NCBI RefSeq assembly: GCF_010994375.1
Contig: NZ_WHMA01000013.1
Span: forward strand, 1-64,000
Direction: 5' to 3'
From: Halomonas sp. NO4
GTDB lineage: Bacteria; Pseudomonadota; Gammaproteobacteria; Pseudomonadales; Halomonadaceae
Length of the DNA stretch: 64,000 bases
The notes below the pieces were generated by a model. The model searched no databases. It saw nothing but the letters and a program-made list of their open reading frames with translations, and was not told where the DNA came from. A program made the translations under genes and the position numbers. Positions 27,280 through 40,515 of this stretch are shown here, piece after piece (positions within the stretch are counted from its first letter, which is position 1; every line of letters starts with the position of its first letter).

Positions 27280-30017
27280 GGCGCACCCCCCTCATCCCGG
27301 GGCGCCAGGGTCACCCGAGCCGCGTCTCCCGTCATCAGCCCCGGCGCGAGGCCGGCGGGCACCCCCGCAAGACCGTCGGGCAGCGTAGCGTCGAAGTGCA
27401 GCGCCAGCGTGATGCGCGCCAGCGCGGTCTCGACGACCAGCCTGTCGCCCGCCGCGGCATCGAGCCGCCGGGCATCCGCCGGCGCCAGGCGCAGTGCCGG
27501 GATTGGCGACCGGGCTTGAATCGCCGCGGCCCGCGACGAGGTTTCCTCGCCACCGAACAGGCGCGGCAGCACCACGAGGCGCCACTCGCCGGCCTCGGGC
27601 GTGAAGGACGGCGGTATCGCGTCGACGTGGCCACCGAGGCCCGCCGCCGGCGCCAGCAGTCGGGCGCCGGGGTCCCCGCCGCGCAGGTGGCCGCCCACCT
27701 CGTCGGTGAACTTGTTCCAGGCCTGGGGCGAGTTCCAGCCCGGGGCCCAGGCGAAGGGCACCTCCCGATGCGGCCGGTCGAAACCCGCGTACCCCTCCAT
27801 GGAGAAGGTGAAGGGGGTGTCGGGGTCCGGCGGGGGCGGCGGCTCGCTGACATCGAGATCGGCCCGCAGGGCCGTGCGCCCGCTGTAGCGGGGCGGCTGG
27901 CGGGCCAGCTTGAGCCCGCAGACCCGCGTCTCGGCTCCCGGGGACGCCTCGACGATGCCGGCCAATGCCGGGTGGCGCCGCGCGCAGGCCCGCGTGAGCG
28001 CATCCAGGGTGACGTCGGGCACCGCGCGGCGCTCCCGGCTCGCCTGCAACGCCTGCAACCAGCGCCAGCTCGGATGAAGGCGCGTCTCGGGGCGCAGATA
28101 GCGCGGCTCGTACACCGCATAGAAGCGCTGGGCGCGCCCCTCGAGACTGACCAGGGTGCCGTCCGACTCGGCGAAGCTGGCGGCCGGCAGGCCCAGGCGA
28201 GCCGCCTCCCAGGTCGCGGTGCGCTGATGGTCGAGGGCGATCACCGTGCCGGCGGCGGCCAGAGCCCGCGCGACGCGCTCGCCCGGCAGGCGCTGGTAGA
28301 GGTCGTTCTCCAGCACCACCACGGCATCGGCCTCCCCGCCGCCGAGCGCGTCCAGCGCCCACTCCAGGGGGCGGCCGCCGAGCAGTGCCACGCCGGTGCT
28401 GTTGGCCTCGCGGCGCACCAGCGTCAGGCCGCCGCGGCGCTCCCAGCCCGCCAGGGCCCGGGCGACGTTGCCGGCGGCCTCGAGGAGCGCCGGCGACTCC
28501 AGCGAGCCGCCGCTGATCACCAGCGGCCGCTGCGCCGCCAGCAGCGCCTCGGCGATGCGTTCGGCCAGCGCCTTGGTGGCTTCATCGAGCCCTTCCACGG
28601 CGGGCGCCGCCGGGTCGATGGCGTGGGCCACCGCGAAGCCCAGGCGGGCGATGTCGTCGGGGGCGCGGTGCAGGCACTGCTCGGCGAGGGCATCCAGCTC
28701 GGTGGCCGTGGGGTAGGCGATGAACATCGGATGGCGGGCGTCCTGGGCCAGGGTCATCACCGCCTCGGCGTTCCAGGCGGGAATGTCGCGCTCCGCGGCC
28801 AGGGCCTCGCGACGCCCCAGCACCGCCTGGCGTACTGCCAGCCCCAGCCGCGCGGCGCTTTCGATCAGGTCCTCGCCGAGCACCAGCACGGCGTCGTGCG
28901 CCTCGATGTCGCGCAGGGTCGGGGTGGGCAGGCCGGCGTCGCGGTTGAGTCGCTGCATTCGCGCCAGGCAGGCCTGCTCGCGCTCGGCAATGCCGGTGGA
29001 GAAGTTGGCCTCGCCGACCAGCTCGCACAGCTGGTGGTTGCTCTCGAGGCTCGCCCGCGGCGAACCGATGCCGATCACCCGCCGGGCCCGGCTCAGCGCC
29101 TCGCCACCGCGCTCCAAGGCCTCGTCGACCTCCAGGACGCGCGCCTTCCCCGCCCTCTCGCGCCATTCGGGGCGGCGCGGGCGGTCGTCGCGGTTGACGT
29201 AGCCATGGCCGAAGCGCCCGCGATCGCACAGGAAGAAGCGATTGACCTCGCCATGGTAGCGGTTCTCGATGCGCCGGATCTCGCCATAGCGCTCGCCGGG
29301 GCTGGTGTTGCAGCCCACCGCACACTGGTGGCAGATGCTGGGGGCGAACTGCAGGTCCCACTTGCGGGTATAGCGCTCGGCGTGGGTGCGGTCGGTGAAC
29401 ACCCCGGTGGGGCAGACCTCGGTCAGGTTGCCGGCAAAGGGGCTCGCCAGCGTTCCCTCGCGATGGCGACCGAAGTAGATATTGTCGCCCGCCCCGAAGG
29501 CGCCGAGGTCGTCGCCGCCGGTGTAGTCGCGATAGAAGCGCACGCAGCGGTAGCAGGTGATGCAGCGGTTCATCTCGTGGCCAATGAAGGGCCCCAGATA
29601 CTGGTTGCGGTGGGTGCGCTTGGCGAAGCGGTAGCGGCGCCGGTGATGGCCGGTCATCACCGTCATGTCCTGCAGGTGGCAGTGGCCGCCCTCCTCGCAC
29701 ACCGGGCAGTCGTGGGGATGGTGGATCATCAGCCATTCGATGACGTTGGCGCGGAACGCGCGGGCCTGGTCGTCGGCGATCGAGATCCGGGTGCCGTCGG
29801 CGGCCGGCGTCATGCAGGCCATGACCAACGCCCCCTGGGTGTCGTCGGCGTCGCGGTACTGCGTGACCGCGCACTGGCGACACGCACCCACGCTGCCCAT
29901 GGCCGGGTGCCAGCAGAAATAGGGCAGGTCCAGGCCCAGCGTCAGACAGGCCTGGAGCAGGTTGTCCCGCTCATCCACCGTGTATCGTCGACCGTCCACT
30001 TCTATCGTCGCCATCAA
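27276..30017 (-). CDS. nuoG: NADH:quinone oxidoreductase subunit G
   Basis: The 913-residue iron-sulphur subunit holds a [2Fe-2S] ferredoxin domain (ACRQCAV near residue 50, with earlier Cys34), a His/Cys [4Fe-4S] segment ([16 protein letters not shown]), two further Cys groups ([14 protein letters not shown]), and [14 protein letters not shown] for the extra N7-type cluster. The rest is a molybdopterin-oxidoreductase-like domain that has lost its cofactor. The length is normal for the E. coli-type long NuoG. It is coupled to nuoF and nuoH by 4-base overlaps. Confidence 0.96.
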   Translation of the reverse strand: MMATIEVDGRRYTVDERDNLLQACLTLGLDLPYFCWHPAMGSVGACRQCAVTQYRDADDTQGALVMACMTPAADGTRISIADDQARAFRANVIEWLMIHHPHDCPVCEEGGHCHLQDMTVMTGHHRRRYRFAKRTHRNQYLGPFIGHEMNRCITCYRCVRFYRDYTGGDDLGAFGAGDNIYFGRHREGTLASPFAGNLTEVCPTGVFTDRTHAERYTRKWDLQFAPSICHQCAVGCNTSPGERYGEIRRIENRYHGEVNRFFLCDRGRFGHGYVNRDDRPRRPEWRERAGKARVLEVDEALERGGEALSRARRVIGIGSPRASLESNHQLCELVGEANFSTGIAEREQACLARMQRLNRDAGLPTPTLRDIEAHDAVLVLGEDLIESAARLGLAVRQAVLGRREALAAERDIPAWNAEAVMTLAQDARHPMFIAYPTATELDALAEQCLHRAPDDIARLGFAVAHAIDPAAPAVEGLDEATKALAERIAEALLAAQRPLVISGGSLESPALLEAAGNVARALAGWERRGGLTLVRREANSTGVALLGGRPLEWALDALGGGEADAVVVLENDLYQRLPGERVARALAAAGTVIALDHQRTATWEAARLGLPAASFAESDGTLVSLEGRAQRFYAVYEPRYLRPETRLHPSWRWLQALQASRERRAVPDVTLDALTRACARRHPALAGIVEASPGAETRVCGLKLARQPPRYSGRTALRADLDVSEPPPPPDPDTPFTFSMEGYAGFDRPHREVPFAWAPGWNSPQAWNKFTDEVGGHLRGGDPGARLLAPAAGLGGHVDAIPPSFTPEAGEWRLVVLPRLFGGEETSSRAAAIQARSPIPALRLAPADARRLDAAAGDRLVVETALARITLALHFDATLPDGLAGVPAGLAPGLMTGDAARVTLAPRDEGGAP

Positions 30018-31345
30018 CCCACCTCCTCGCTTGCACCGGCGATGCCGCGCTCGAACTCATCGCGGAAGTAGTGGATCGCCGAGGCCAGCGGCATCGCCGC
30101 GCCCGGGGCGTGGGCGCAGAAGGTCTTGCCGGGCCCCTGATCCGCGGCCAGCGCCTCGAGCCGTTCGATGTCGCCCGGCTGCCCCTCCCCGCGCTCCAGC
30201 GACCGCAGCAGCTCCGCCGCCCAGGGCAGGCCGTCGCGACACGGCGTGCACCAGCCGCAGGATTCGCGGGCGAAGAATTCCTCCAGGTTGCGCACCAGCG
30301 CGACCAGGCTCTGATCCTCGGCCACCAGGGTGAGCAGGCCGGTGCCCAGGCGACTGCCGGCCTCGCCGAGGGTGTCGAAGTCCAGCGCCAGGTCGAGGTG
30401 CTCCTGGAGCAGAAAGCCGGTGCTGCCGCCGCCGGGCAGCCAGGCCTTGAGCGCGCGGCCGTCGCGCAGCCCGCCGGCACGGTCGAGCAGCTCCCCCGCC
30501 GGGGTGCCCATGGGCAGCTCCCACAGCCCGGGACGGCGCACCCGACCCGAGACGCCGTAGAGCTTGGTGCCGCCGTCGCCACTGCGCTCGCCGGAGAGCC
30601 CCTGGTACCAGTCGGCGCCGAAGCGCAGCGCCGCCGGCACGTTGCACAGCGTCTCGACGTTGTTAACCACGGTGGGCTTGCCCCAGGCACCGGACTGGCC
30701 GGGAAACGGCGGCTTGGCCCGCGGGTTGGCGCGCTGGCCCTCCAGGGAGTTGATCAGCGCGGTCTCCTCGCCGCAGATGTAGCGTCCGGCGCCGGTGTGC
30801 AGGGCAATGTCGAAGTCGTAGCCGCTGCCGGCGATGTCGCGGCCCAGCCAGCCGGCGGCCCGCGCCTCCTCGATGGCTTGATCCAGTGCCCGGGCGGCGG
30901 CGACGTATTCGCCGCGCAGGAAGATATAGCCGTAGCAGGAGGCATTGGCGTAGCCACCGAGAATCATGCCCTCGAGCAGCAGGTGCGGCACCTGTTCGAG
31001 CAGCAGCCGATCCTTGAAGGTGCCGGGCTCCATCTCGTCGGCGTTGCACACCAAGTAGCCGCGCGGCATCCCCTCGCCCTTGAGCGTCAGGCTCCACTTG
31101 ACGCCCGCCGAGAAACCGCCGCCGCCACGGCCGCGGATGTTGGCCGCCTTGAGGGTCTCGGTCACGTCGTCGGGCGCCTCGCGGCCGAGCACCTGGCGCA
31201 CCACGCCGTAGCCATCCTTGGCGACATAGTCGTCGAGGTCGACCCGCCGGCCGTCGTCGTGGAGCCACCAGGTCAGGGGGTGCGTCTCGAGGCGACGCTC
31301 GGGGGCCGCCTGATGCAGCCGACTGCGGTAGCGCGTGGCGGTCAT
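30014..31345 (-). CDS. nuoF: NADH:quinone oxidoreductase subunit F
   Basis: The 443-residue subunit binds NADH, FMN and cluster N3. Motifs: the flavin/NADH loop [14 protein letters not shown] (about residues 70-85), [30 protein letters not shown], and the cluster site [12 protein letters not shown] with a further Cys ([12 protein letters not shown]). It accepts hydride from NADH and feeds the iron-sulphur chain. It overlaps both nuoE and nuoG by 4 bases. Confidence 0.97.
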   Translation of the reverse strand: MTATRYRSRLHQAAPERRLETHPLTWWLHDDGRRVDLDDYVAKDGYGVVRQVLGREAPDDVTETLKAANIRGRGGGGFSAGVKWSLTLKGEGMPRGYLVCNADEMEPGTFKDRLLLEQVPHLLLEGMILGGYANASCYGYIFLRGEYVAAARALDQAIEEARAAGWLGRDIAGSGYDFDIALHTGAGRYICGEETALINSLEGQRANPRAKPPFPGQSGAWGKPTVVNNVETLCNVPAALRFGADWYQGLSGERSGDGGTKLYGVSGRVRRPGLWELPMGTPAGELLDRAGGLRDGRALKAWLPGGGSTGFLLQEHLDLALDFDTLGEAGSRLGTGLLTLVAEDQSLVALVRNLEEFFARESCGWCTPCRDGLPWAAELLRSLERGEGQPGDIERLEALAADQGPGKTFCAHAPGAAMPLASAIHYFRDEFERGIAGASEEVG

Positions 31346-31863
31346 GGGTAGGCCTCCAGCAGCTCGGCCAGGTCCTCGGGGGCCACGGGACCGTAGGTGT
31401 CGTCATCGATCATCAGCGCCGGGGCGCCATCGCACGCCCCCAGGCAGCACACCGGCAGCAGCGTGAAACGCCCGTCGGCGGAGGTCTCGCCGAGGTCGAG
31501 GCCCAGCTCGCGGGCCAGCGCCTGGCGCAGGGTGTCGTAACCGGTGAGAAAGCAGGCGCTGCTGTCGCAGACCAGGATCACGTGGCGCCCCACCGGCTGG
31601 CGGAAGATCAGGCTGTAGAAGGTCGCCACGCCCTCCACCGCGGCAGGCCCGATGCCCAGGGTCTCGGCGATGGCCACGATCGCCCCGTCCGGCACCCAAC
31701 CGTGGCGGCGCTGGACGATCTTCAGCGCCTCGATGCACGCCGCCTGGGGCTGCTCGTAGTGGTGGCGTTCCTGCTCGATGGCGCGGCGGTCGTCGGGGTC
31801 AAGCACGAAGCCGTCGCCGTCGCTTGCCAGGGATTGAAGGTGCTCTCTCACGGGCTCTCTCAT
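31342..31863 (-). CDS. nuoE: NADH:quinone oxidoreductase subunit E
   Basis: The 173-residue thioredoxin-fold subunit carries cluster N1a. The four cluster ligands are in CDSSAC and CCLGAC (Cys-x4-Cys and Cys-x3-Cys). The preceding helical domain has [11 protein letters not shown] and [12 protein letters not shown], typical of the 24-kDa family. It lies 3 bases after nuoCD and overlaps nuoF. Confidence 0.96.
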   Translation of the reverse strand: MREPVREHLQSLASDGDGFVLDPDDRRAIEQERHHYEQPQAACIEALKIVQRRHGWVPDGAIVAIAETLGIGPAAVEGVATFYSLIFRQPVGRHVILVCDSSACFLTGYDTLRQALARELGLDLGETSADGRFTLLPVCCLGACDGAPALMIDDDTYGPVAPEDLAELLEAYP

Positions 31864-31866
31864 GGG

Positions 31867-33651
31867 TCAGCGGTCCACATCGGCCATGACGAAGTCGAGA
31901 CTGCCCAGGTGGGCGATCAGGTCCGAGACCATCGCCCCCCGGATCACCGCGGGAATCTGCTGCAGGTGCGGAAAGCTGGGGGCGCGGATGCGCGTGCGGT
32001 AGCTCATGGTGCTGCCGTCGCTGGTCAGGTAGTAGCCGTTGATACCCTTGGTCGCCTCGACCATCGCCAGCGACTCGTTGGCCTCGAGCACCGGCCCCCA
32101 GGAGACCTGCAGGAAGTGGGTGATCAGGGTCTCGATGTGCTCGAGCATGCGCTCGCGGGGCGGCGGGGTGGTCAGCGGATGATCCGCCTTGTAGTCGCCG
32201 GCGGGCATGTGGTCGACGCACTGCCCGATGATGCGCAGGCTTTGGCGCATCTCCTCGATGCGCAGCCAGCCGCGATCGTAGATGTCGCCGTTGGCGCCCA
32301 CCGGCACCTCGAAGTCGAACTGCTCGTAGCCGGAATAGGGGCGCCACTTGCGCAGGTCGAAGTCCAGGCCGGTGGCGCGCAGATTGGGGCCGGTCACACC
32401 CCAGGCGAGCGCTTCCTGCGTGGTATGGGCGGCGATGTGGCGAGTGCGCTGGCGCACGATGGCGTTGTCCATCATCGCCCGCTCGTACTCGCGCAGGCGC
32501 GGCGGCATCCAGGCGAGGAAGTCGCGCATCAGCCGGTCCCAGCCCCGCGGCAGGTCTTGGGCCACGCCGCCGATGCGAAACCACGACGGGTGCATGCGAA
32601 AGCCGGTGATCGCCTCGATCACCTCGTAAGCCTTCTGGCGGTCGGTGAAGGTGTAGAACACCGGGGTCATCGCCCCCAGGTCCTGCAGGTAGGTGCCGAG
32701 GTAGAGCAGGTGGCTGTTGACGCGAAACAGCTCGGTGAGCATCACGCGGATGACCTTGACCCGCTCCGGCACCGTGATGCCGGCCAGCCTCTCCGCGGCC
32801 AGCACGTAGGGCAGGTTGTTCACCACCCCGCCGGTGTAGTCGACGCGATCGGTATAGGGGATGTAGCTGTGCCACGACTGCCGCTCGGCCATCTTCTCGG
32901 CGCCGCGATGGTGGTAACCGATATCCGGCACGCAGTCGACGATCACCTCGCCGTCGAGCTGCAGCACGATGCGAAAGGCGCCGTGCGCCGAGGGGTGGTT
33001 GGGGCCGAGGTTGAGGAACATGAAGTCGGTGTCCTCGCTCTCGCGCTGCATGCCCCACGCCTCGGGGTCGAACTGCAGGGCCCGCTGCTCCTGCTGCTGG
33101 CCCTCCACGGTCAGGGTATAGGGGTCGAACTCGGTGGCCCGGGCCGGGTAATCCTTGCGCAGCGGGTGCCCCTGCCAGGTGGGCGGCATCAGCAGGCGCG
33201 TCAGGTGCGGGTGGCCGCGAAAGACGATGCCGAACATGTCCCACACCTCGCGCTCGTACCAGTCGGCATTGGGGTAGAGCGAGACCACGCTGGGCAGCGC
33301 CAGATCCGTCTCGGCCAGCGCCACCTTGAGCATGACATCGCGATTCCGCGACACCGAGAGCAGGTGGTAGAAGACGGTGAAATCCGCCTCGGGCAGTCCC
33401 TCGCGCCGCGCGCGCAGGCGCTCGTCGACCGCCGAGAGGTCGAACAGCATCTCGAAGGGCTCGGGCATGTCGCGCAGCAGGGCAAGCGCCTCGCGCAGCA
33501 CCTCGCGCGAGACCCACACCACCGGCATGCCGGTCAGGGTGGCCTGCTCGCGAATCGCCCGGCGCCCCAGGCGCTGCCGGAGCGCGACGACGACGGGGTC
33601 GTCCGCCCGATCCTCACGGGACGCCACCTTCGAGGGTATGGCCTGACTCAT
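31867..33651 (-). CDS. nuoCD: Fused NADH:quinone oxidoreductase subunit C/D
   Basis: A single 594-residue protein joins the 30-kDa NuoC domain (about 1-185, with [17 protein letters not shown]) to the 49-kDa NuoD domain (about 205-594, with [33 protein letters not shown] and GKISRxDLCP-like C-terminal [11 protein letters not shown]). NuoD shapes the quinone site with NuoB. The fusion is the normal enterobacterial and Pseudomonas state. A 49-bp gap separates it from nuoB. Confidence 0.97.
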   Translation of the reverse strand: MSQAIPSKVASREDRADDPVVVALRQRLGRRAIREQATLTGMPVVWVSREVLREALALLRDMPEPFEMLFDLSAVDERLRARREGLPEADFTVFYHLLSVSRNRDVMLKVALAETDLALPSVVSLYPNADWYEREVWDMFGIVFRGHPHLTRLLMPPTWQGHPLRKDYPARATEFDPYTLTVEGQQQEQRALQFDPEAWGMQRESEDTDFMFLNLGPNHPSAHGAFRIVLQLDGEVIVDCVPDIGYHHRGAEKMAERQSWHSYIPYTDRVDYTGGVVNNLPYVLAAERLAGITVPERVKVIRVMLTELFRVNSHLLYLGTYLQDLGAMTPVFYTFTDRQKAYEVIEAITGFRMHPSWFRIGGVAQDLPRGWDRLMRDFLAWMPPRLREYERAMMDNAIVRQRTRHIAAHTTQEALAWGVTGPNLRATGLDFDLRKWRPYSGYEQFDFEVPVGANGDIYDRGWLRIEEMRQSLRIIGQCVDHMPAGDYKADHPLTTPPPRERMLEHIETLITHFLQVSWGPVLEANESLAMVEATKGINGYYLTSDGSTMSYRTRIRAPSFPHLQQIPAVIRGAMVSDLIAHLGSLDFVMADVDR

Positions 33652-33700
33652 CGTTCGCCTCCGCTGTCACTTCCGGCTGACCGACGCGATCTCTGCCGAG

Positions 33701-34378
33701 TCACACGCCGTCCGGGGAGCGCAGTTCCGTGGCGTGGATGCGCCGCTCGCGCAGCGTCTCGCGGCGCGAGGGCAGCTCGGCGCGGTAGACCCCCTGGTCG
33801 CCGACCACCCACGACAGTGGCCGGCGCTCCGCCTGAATCGAGTCCTGCAGCAGCTGAAGCCCCTCTAGGAAGGCCTCCGGCCGTGGCGGGCAGCCCGGCA
33901 CGTAGACGTCCACCGGCAGGAACTTGTCGACCCCCTGCACCACCGAGTAGATGTCGTACATGCCCCCCGAGTTGGCGCACGAGCCCATCGAGATCACCCA
34001 CTTGGGCTCGAGCATCTGGTCGTAGAGCTGCTGGATCACCGGCGCCATCTTGATGAACACGGTACCGGCGATGACCATGAAGTCCGCCTGGCGCGGCGAG
34101 GCGCGGATCACCTCCGAACCGAAGCGGCCGATATCGTGGGGGGCGGTGAACGCCGTGGTCATCTCCACGTAGCAGCACGACAGGCCGAAGTTGTAGGGCC
34201 ACAGGGAGTTCTTGCGCCCCCAGTTGACGACGCTGTTGAGGACGTCGTCGAGCTTGCCGGTGAAGATGTTGCGCTCGAGCTGCTGCCGGGCGGGTGCCTC
34301 GACGCGGCGGCGCTCGCCCAAGGGGTAGCGGGCATCGCTCGCCACGCTGTCGTCGGCACGCGTCAGGGTATACTGCAT
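33701..34378 (-). CDS. nuoB: NADH:quinone oxidoreductase subunit B
   Basis: The 225-residue subunit holds cluster N2, the last electron carrier before quinone. Cys ligands are in [19 protein letters not shown] and [10 protein letters not shown]. The ATG at 34378 follows TGGAGGAGCC; an in-frame ATG at 34402 would lengthen it by eight residues that lie before this site. A 138-bp gap to nuoA has only short GC-rich hairpins and no ORF I accept. Confidence 0.97.
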   Translation of the reverse strand: MQYTLTRADDSVASDARYPLGERRRVEAPARQQLERNIFTGKLDDVLNSVVNWGRKNSLWPYNFGLSCCYVEMTTAFTAPHDIGRFGSEVIRASPRQADFMVIAGTVFIKMAPVIQQLYDQMLEPKWVISMGSCANSGGMYDIYSVVQGVDKFLPVDVYVPGCPPRPEAFLEGLQLLQDSIQAERRPLSWVVGDQGVYRAELPSRRETLRERRIHATELRSPDGV

Positions 34379-34516
34379 GCGGCTCCTCCAGCACGGACAC
34401 AAGACTCCTGCTTCGCCTGGGGCGCCGGGATATCAGGCCCTGAATGGATTGGCGGTGGACGACCCGCCGGGTCGTGGCCGGCTGGCCGGCATCCCCGCTT
34501 TCCTGGCACCAGCGCG

Positions 34517-34924
34517 TCAGGACCGGCGGTCGAGTGATCGGCGGCGGGGCGCCCAGTCCAGGGCGCCGACACTGCTGTCATAGACCAGGCCGGCGAGCAG
34601 GATGAAGCTGAATAGCGCCGCCCCCCACAGCCCGGGCCAGCCGACCTCGCGCACCGCAGCGGCCCAGCCGAACAGATAGACGGCCTCGATATCGAAGATC
34701 ACGAACAGCATCGCGACCAGGTAGAACTTGACGGAAAAGCGTTGACGGACGCTGCCGGCGCCGACCACCCCGGACTCGAAGGGCTGGGTCTTGGCCGGCC
34801 CCCAACTGCGTCCCCCCAGCAGGCTGGCGATACCGGCTGCGAACATGCAGAGGAGCAGCACGGCAAGGACGAAGAGCCCCACGGCCCAATGTTCGGCAAT
34901 CACGACGCTGGCGGTCTGGTTCAT
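34517..34924 (-). CDS. nuoA: NADH:quinone oxidoreductase subunit A
   Basis: The 135-residue membrane subunit has three helices and the family loop PFESGVVGAGSVRQRFSVKFYLVAM (read in parts), followed by LFVIFDIEAVYLFGWA with the conserved acidic residues. The start at 34924 follows CGAGGAGG. A longer frame to 35038 is not needed. It is the first gene of the 13-cistron operon; the promoter should lie in 34925-35099, where I cannot assign clear hexamers. Confidence 0.96.
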   Translation of the reverse strand: MNQTASVVIAEHWAVGLFVLAVLLLCMFAAGIASLLGGRSWGPAKTQPFESGVVGAGSVRQRFSVKFYLVAMLFVIFDIEAVYLFGWAAAVREVGWPGLWGAALFSFILLAGLVYDSSVGALDWAPRRRSLDRRS

Positions 34925-35099
34925 GCCCCTCCTCGTTGGCAGAGCGACCCGCCTCGGGGCTGACAACCCCTCGGCTGGACCGGGCCGCTTTGGCAAGCGT
35001 TCCCTGATATCCCGATGGAGACGGTTGCCCTTGAGCATAGGTGAAGCGACGGCGTTTGTCAGAGTGGCCCTGGAAGCCCCACCGCAGCGGGCCAGCGCC

Positions 35100-35537
35100 T
35101 CAACACAGCGGAGCCAGCCACGCCTGGGCCAGAGAGAGCACCACCGCGTAGCGCGCGCCCTTGGCCAGGGCGATCAGCAGGATGGCCCGCCACCAGGGCA
35201 GGCGCAGCACCCCGGCCAGCACGGTGAGCGGGTCGCCCACCACCGGCGCCCAGGACGCCAGCAGGCTCCACTCGCCGAAGCGCCGGTACCAGCGCTCGGC
35301 CCGCGCCAGGCCGGCCGGCGAGGCGGGAAACCAGCGCCGGTCCTGGAAGCGCCGCGCGTAGCGTCCCAGGGCGACGTTGACCAAGCTGCCCAAGGTATTG
35401 CCGGCCGTGGCCATCGCCCACAGCATGCCCATGGGCTCGCCCAGGCACCACAATCGGGCGAGCCATACCTCGGAGCCGCCCGGCAGCAGGGTGGCGCTGA
35501 GCAAGGCCACCATGAACAGACTCAGCACGGGTGACAC
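35100..35537 (-). CDS. YqaA-family inner-membrane protein
   Basis: The 145-residue protein belongs to the small DedA/SNARE-associated-like YqaA family. Four to five hydrophobic segments are seen, with [19 protein letters not shown] at the start, the conserved Gly-rich [18 protein letters not shown], and [18 protein letters not shown], a typical re-entrant motif. Its role is unknown; relatives act in lipid or metal transport. The start at 35537 lies 36 bases from the divergent thiD. Confidence 0.85.
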   Translation of the reverse strand: MSPVLSLFMVALLSATLLPGGSEVWLARLWCLGEPMGMLWAMATAGNTLGSLVNVALGRYARRFQDRRWFPASPAGLARAERWYRRFGEWSLLASWAPVVGDPLTVLAGVLRLPWWRAILLIALAKGARYAVVLSLAQAWLAPLC

Positions 35538-35573
35538 TCACCCATCGACGGCACCTTGCGATACCATGACGCC

Positions 35574-36386
35574 ATGACACAACCTCGATCCATTCCCAAT
35601 ACCCTGACCATCGCCGGCTCCGATCCCAGTGGTGGCGCCGGCATCCAGGCCGACCTCAAGGCCTTCTCGGCGCTGGGCACCTATGCTACCAGCGTGATCA
35701 CCGCCCTGACCGCCCAGAACACCCGCGGCGTCACCGGCGTGCACCCGGTGCCTGCCGCCTTCATCGAGCGCCAGCTCGAGACGCTGCTCGACGACGTGGC
35801 CATCGACGCCGTGAAGATCGGCATGGTCGCCAGCCGCGAGGTCGCCGAGACGATCCGTGCGGCGCTGGAACGTCGCCGGCCACGCTGGATCGTGCTGGAC
35901 CCGGTGATGGTAGCCAAGAGTGGCGACGTGCTGGTCGACGACGCCGGCATCGCCGCGGTGCGCGAGCACCTGGTGCCACTCTCCGACCTGATCACCCCCA
36001 ACCTGCCGGAAGCCGCCGTGCTGCTCGAGCGTCCGGCGCCACGCGATCGCGCGGCGATGGAAGCCCTGGTGCCGGCGCTGCGCGACCTGGGGGCCGGAGC
36101 GACCCTGCTCAAGGGCGGCCACCTGCCCGGCGGCGAGTGCCCCGACCTGCTGATCACCGCCACTGAGGCGACCTGGCTCGAGGGCCGTCGGGTGGACACC
36201 GCCAACCTGCACGGCACCGGCTGCACCCTCTCCTCGGCGATCGCCGCCCGCCTGGCCCACGGCGACGCCCCGCCCGACGCCGTGGCCGCCGCCAAGGCGT
36301 GGCTGGAAGCGGCGCTGGCGGCCAGCACCCGCCTGGATGTGGGGCAAGGCCAGGGGCCGGTCCACCACTTCCACGCCTGGTGGTAA
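35574..36386 (+). CDS. thiD: Hydroxymethylpyrimidine (phosphate) kinase
   Basis: This 270-residue ribokinase-like enzyme phosphorylates the pyrimidine precursor of thiamine twice. Visible motifs: [21 protein letters not shown] near the start, the VKIGMVAS segment, [20 protein letters not shown], and the anion-hole region [18 protein letters not shown] with the catalytic Asp/Cys neighbourhood. ATG 35574 is preferred over an in-frame start 18 bases upstream. No TPP riboswitch is seen upstream. thiG and thiS are elsewhere in the window. Confidence 0.95.
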   Translation: MTQPRSIPNTLTIAGSDPSGGAGIQADLKAFSALGTYATSVITALTAQNTRGVTGVHPVPAAFIERQLETLLDDVAIDAVKIGMVASREVAETIRAALERRRPRWIVLDPVMVAKSGDVLVDDAGIAAVREHLVPLSDLITPNLPEAAVLLERPAPRDRAAMEALVPALRDLGAGATLLKGGHLPGGECPDLLITATEATWLEGRRVDTANLHGTGCTLSSAIAARLAHGDAPPDAVAAAKAWLEAALAASTRLDVGQGQGPVHHFHAWW

Positions 36387-36469
36387 CCCGGCGAGCTTGC
36401 AGGCCAGCGACTCCCCACCCATGCTGAAGGCTGTCCCGCCGGGATCAGTTGCCATGGGAGGGAGTCATC

Positions 36470-37315
36470 ATGACCCAGACCCTGCTCTTCGCCTGTGACC
36501 TCTCCGCCGAGAACCGTGCCGCCTTCGCCCGTGCCGTTCGCCTGGCCAACGAGCACGGCGCGCGCCTCGATATCGTCCACGTGCTCGACCCTTACCTGCC
36601 GAGGCGGGTGCTCCACGACCTGGAGGATGCGGTGGTCGCCGACATGCAGACCATGCTCACCGACATCCGTGAGGATTACGCCTTTGCCGAGCCGCGCACC
36701 CTGCTGCAGACGGTAGCCGGCGCGCCCTACGCCGAGATCATTCGCGAGGCGCACGACCGCGAGGTGGACATGATCGTGCTCGGCGGCCATCGCAAGCGAG
36801 GCCAGCCCGACCTGGTGGCGGGCACGACGCTCGCCCGGGTGCTGCGCAGCGCACCCTGCCCGGTGCTCTCGGTGAGCCAGCCGGCCAGCCGCGACTGGGA
36901 CGAGATCCTGGTGCCGGTCGACTTCTCGCTGGCCTGCCGGCACACCCTGCGCGAGACCCTCAAGCGCTTTCCCGAGGCCCACCTCACCCTGCTGCACGCC
37001 TGGGACATTCCCGGCGAGCGCGAGCTGGGCTCCCAGGGCGACTACGCGCGCTGGCGCGACCGCGAGGTGGAGCGCCTGCGCGCCCAGTTGGAGCGCGAGA
37101 CCGACCAGCTGATGAGCGAGCTCGACGACGTGCCCGAGGTGGAACTGGTGCTCGAGCAGGGCGACCCCCTGGAGGTACTGCTCACCCATCTACGCCGCCA
37201 GCCCCCCGACCTGCTGGCCCTGGGCAGCCGCGGCCAGCTGGGCCGGCAGAGCCACATCACCGAGGCCCTGCTCACCGAGCCGCACTGCGACATCATGCTG
37301 TGTCGCGCCTGGTGA
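36470..37315 (+). CDS. Tandem universal stress protein (UspE-like)
   Basis: The 281-residue protein consists of two Usp domains (about 1-145 and 146-281). The first starts MTQTLLFACDLSAENRAAFA and contains IVLGGHRKRG; the second starts DEILVPVDFSLACRHTL and ends LLALGSRGQLGRQSHITEALL with CDIMLCR. Neither half keeps a perfect Gly-x2-Gly-x9-Gly-Ser ATP loop, so nucleotide binding is uncertain. Tandem Usp proteins respond to starvation and stress. The ATG follows GGGAGGGAG; TTG 36449 is rejected. Confidence 0.88.
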   Translation: MTQTLLFACDLSAENRAAFARAVRLANEHGARLDIVHVLDPYLPRRVLHDLEDAVVADMQTMLTDIREDYAFAEPRTLLQTVAGAPYAEIIREAHDREVDMIVLGGHRKRGQPDLVAGTTLARVLRSAPCPVLSVSQPASRDWDEILVPVDFSLACRHTLRETLKRFPEAHLTLLHAWDIPGERELGSQGDYARWRDREVERLRAQLERETDQLMSELDDVPEVELVLEQGDPLEVLLTHLRRQPPDLLALGSRGQLGRQSHITEALLTEPHCDIMLCRAW

Positions 37316-37381
37316 CCGGGCGCGGGAGCCCCGTCGAACGTGCTACCCTCGGCCGCCAGGAATCCGCGAGGGAGGAGAGCC

Positions 37382-37819
37382 ATGCGCGCCCTGATCCAGC
37401 GCGTTCGCCGGGCCAGCGTGACGGTCGATGACCGCGAGACCGGCCGTATCGACCAGGGGCTGCTGGCCCTGATCGGCGTCGAAAAGGGAGACGACGAGGC
37501 GGCCGCCGACAAGCTGCTGCACAAGCTGCTGCACTACCGGGTCTTCGCCGATGCCGACGACAAGATGAACTTGAACCTGCAGCAGGTCGAGGGCGGGCTG
37601 CTGCTGGTCTCGCAGTTCACCCTGGCCGCCGACACCCGCAAGGGGCTGCGGCCGAGCTTCTCCAGCGCCGCCCCGCCCGCCGAGGGCGAGCGGCTCTTCC
37701 ACTACCTGCGCGAGCGGGCCCGGGCCGCCTGGCCTCGGGTGGCGAGCGGCGAGTTCGCCGCCAACATGCAGGTCGAGCTGGTCAACGACGGCCCGGTGAC
37801 CTTCCTGCTGGAGAGCTGA
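37382..37819 (+). CDS. dtd: D-aminoacyl-tRNA deacylase
   Basis: The 145-residue homodimeric enzyme removes D-amino acids (and glycine) mischarged on tRNA. The N-terminus [16 protein letters not shown], the [17 protein letters not shown] block with the catalytic Thr region, and the terminal [12 protein letters not shown] (the Gly-cisPro motif) are all present. GAGGAGAG precedes the ATG. It converges on the ABC-F gene with a 44-bp gap. Confidence 0.96.
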   Translation: MRALIQRVRRASVTVDDRETGRIDQGLLALIGVEKGDDEAAADKLLHKLLHYRVFADADDKMNLNLQQVEGGLLLVSQFTLAADTRKGLRPSFSSAAPPAEGERLFHYLRERARAAWPRVASGEFAANMQVELVNDGPVTFLLES

Positions 37820-37863
37820 CGGCGCCAGACGCGCAGCACGCATCCTGCGGCTGATCCGGCACT

Positions 37864-39816
<1,953 letters not shown>

Positions 39817-39842
39817 GCAGGCTCCGCGAATCGTGAGAGGGT

Positions 39843-40412
39843 GTGGCCGTGACGGGAGGCAACCGGCCAGGCTGCCGCAGCCCCGGCGAGGGTCCCGATT
39901 CTACCGCATGGGCCCGGGCCCTGCGCAGCCGCCTGCGCCACGAACCGCTGTGGGAGTTCGCCCTGGCGCTCTACGCCCGGGAGGGGGTCGAGGCCGCCTG
40001 CCTGAGCCTGCAGGAGGAGGCCGGCGTGGACGTCTGCGAGCTGCTCTGGCGCGCCTGGCTGCACCATCACGGCGCCCGCCTAGCCGGCGAGCCGCCCGAA
40101 CTCGCCGGCTTCTACCGCTGGCAGGCCGAGATCACCCGCCCCCTGCGCACCCTGCGCCGCCAGCTCAAGGCCCACGCCCGGGAGGATACGGGGATCGCCG
40201 CGGTGCGCCGGTCGATCCAGCACGCCGAGCTGGCCGCTGAGCGCGAGGCCCTCGCCCGCCTGCAGCGCCTGGCCGAATCCACCCTGACTCTGTCCCCCCT
40301 CCCCGAGCCTCCTCCCGGCCTGGCAACAACGTTGGCAGCGCGTTGGCAAGTGCAGAAAAAATCGCAACTTATGGCGCTGAAAAGGCTGGAAAGCCAGCTT
40401 GACCCCCCCTAA
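39843..40412 (+). CDS. TIGR02444-like protein of unknown function
   Basis: The 189-residue protein matches the small family placed beside yheS in Pseudomonas and relatives. The diagnostic block is LWEFALALYAREGVEAACL followed by LQEEAGVDVCELLWRAWL. The remaining C-terminal half is helical, Ala/Arg/Leu-rich, with QLKAHARED. No catalytic motif or membrane segment is seen. GTG/ATG choice near 39843 is uncertain because the ribosome-binding site is poor. Confidence 0.75.
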   Translation: MAVTGGNRPGCRSPGEGPDSTAWARALRSRLRHEPLWEFALALYAREGVEAACLSLQEEAGVDVCELLWRAWLHHHGARLAGEPPELAGFYRWQAEITRPLRTLRRQLKAHAREDTGIAAVRRSIQHAELAAEREALARLQRLAESTLTLSPLPEPPPGLATTLAARWQVQKKSQLMALKRLESQLDPP

Positions 40413-40440
40413 GGCCCACGCTAGCCTGAAATTACCTGTC

Positions 40441-40454
40441 CAGCGTTTACGCTG
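40441..40454. promoter_or_regulatory. 14-bp palindrome upstream of teaA
   Basis: CAGCGT and ACGCTG flank a TT centre 62 bases before the teaA ATG. This is in the only intergenic gap upstream of the transporter operon, so it may be an operator. I cannot assign a protein or the -35/-10 boxes. Confidence 0.35.
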
Positions 40455-40515
40455 AAAAAGCGGCCTGAAGACATTGATGTTTTTTCGGGCTCCCACCTGA
40501 AAGGAGAACACAAGA

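Noticed and set aside
27396..30071. Long open plus-strand frame opposite nuoG
   Set aside because: nuoG on the other strand has all cluster-binding cysteines and coupled neighbours; the opposite frame has no family motif.
31582..34053. Long plus-strand frame opposite nuoE-nuoCD-nuoB
   Set aside because: It spans three real genes and their gaps and is His/Val/Gly-rich antisense composition only.
35538..35573. TPP riboswitch upstream of thiD, or upstream of thiS
   Set aside because: The gaps before thiD (36 bp) and thiS (97 bp) lack the conserved CTGAGA and TGCGAA-type blocks of the TPP aptamer.
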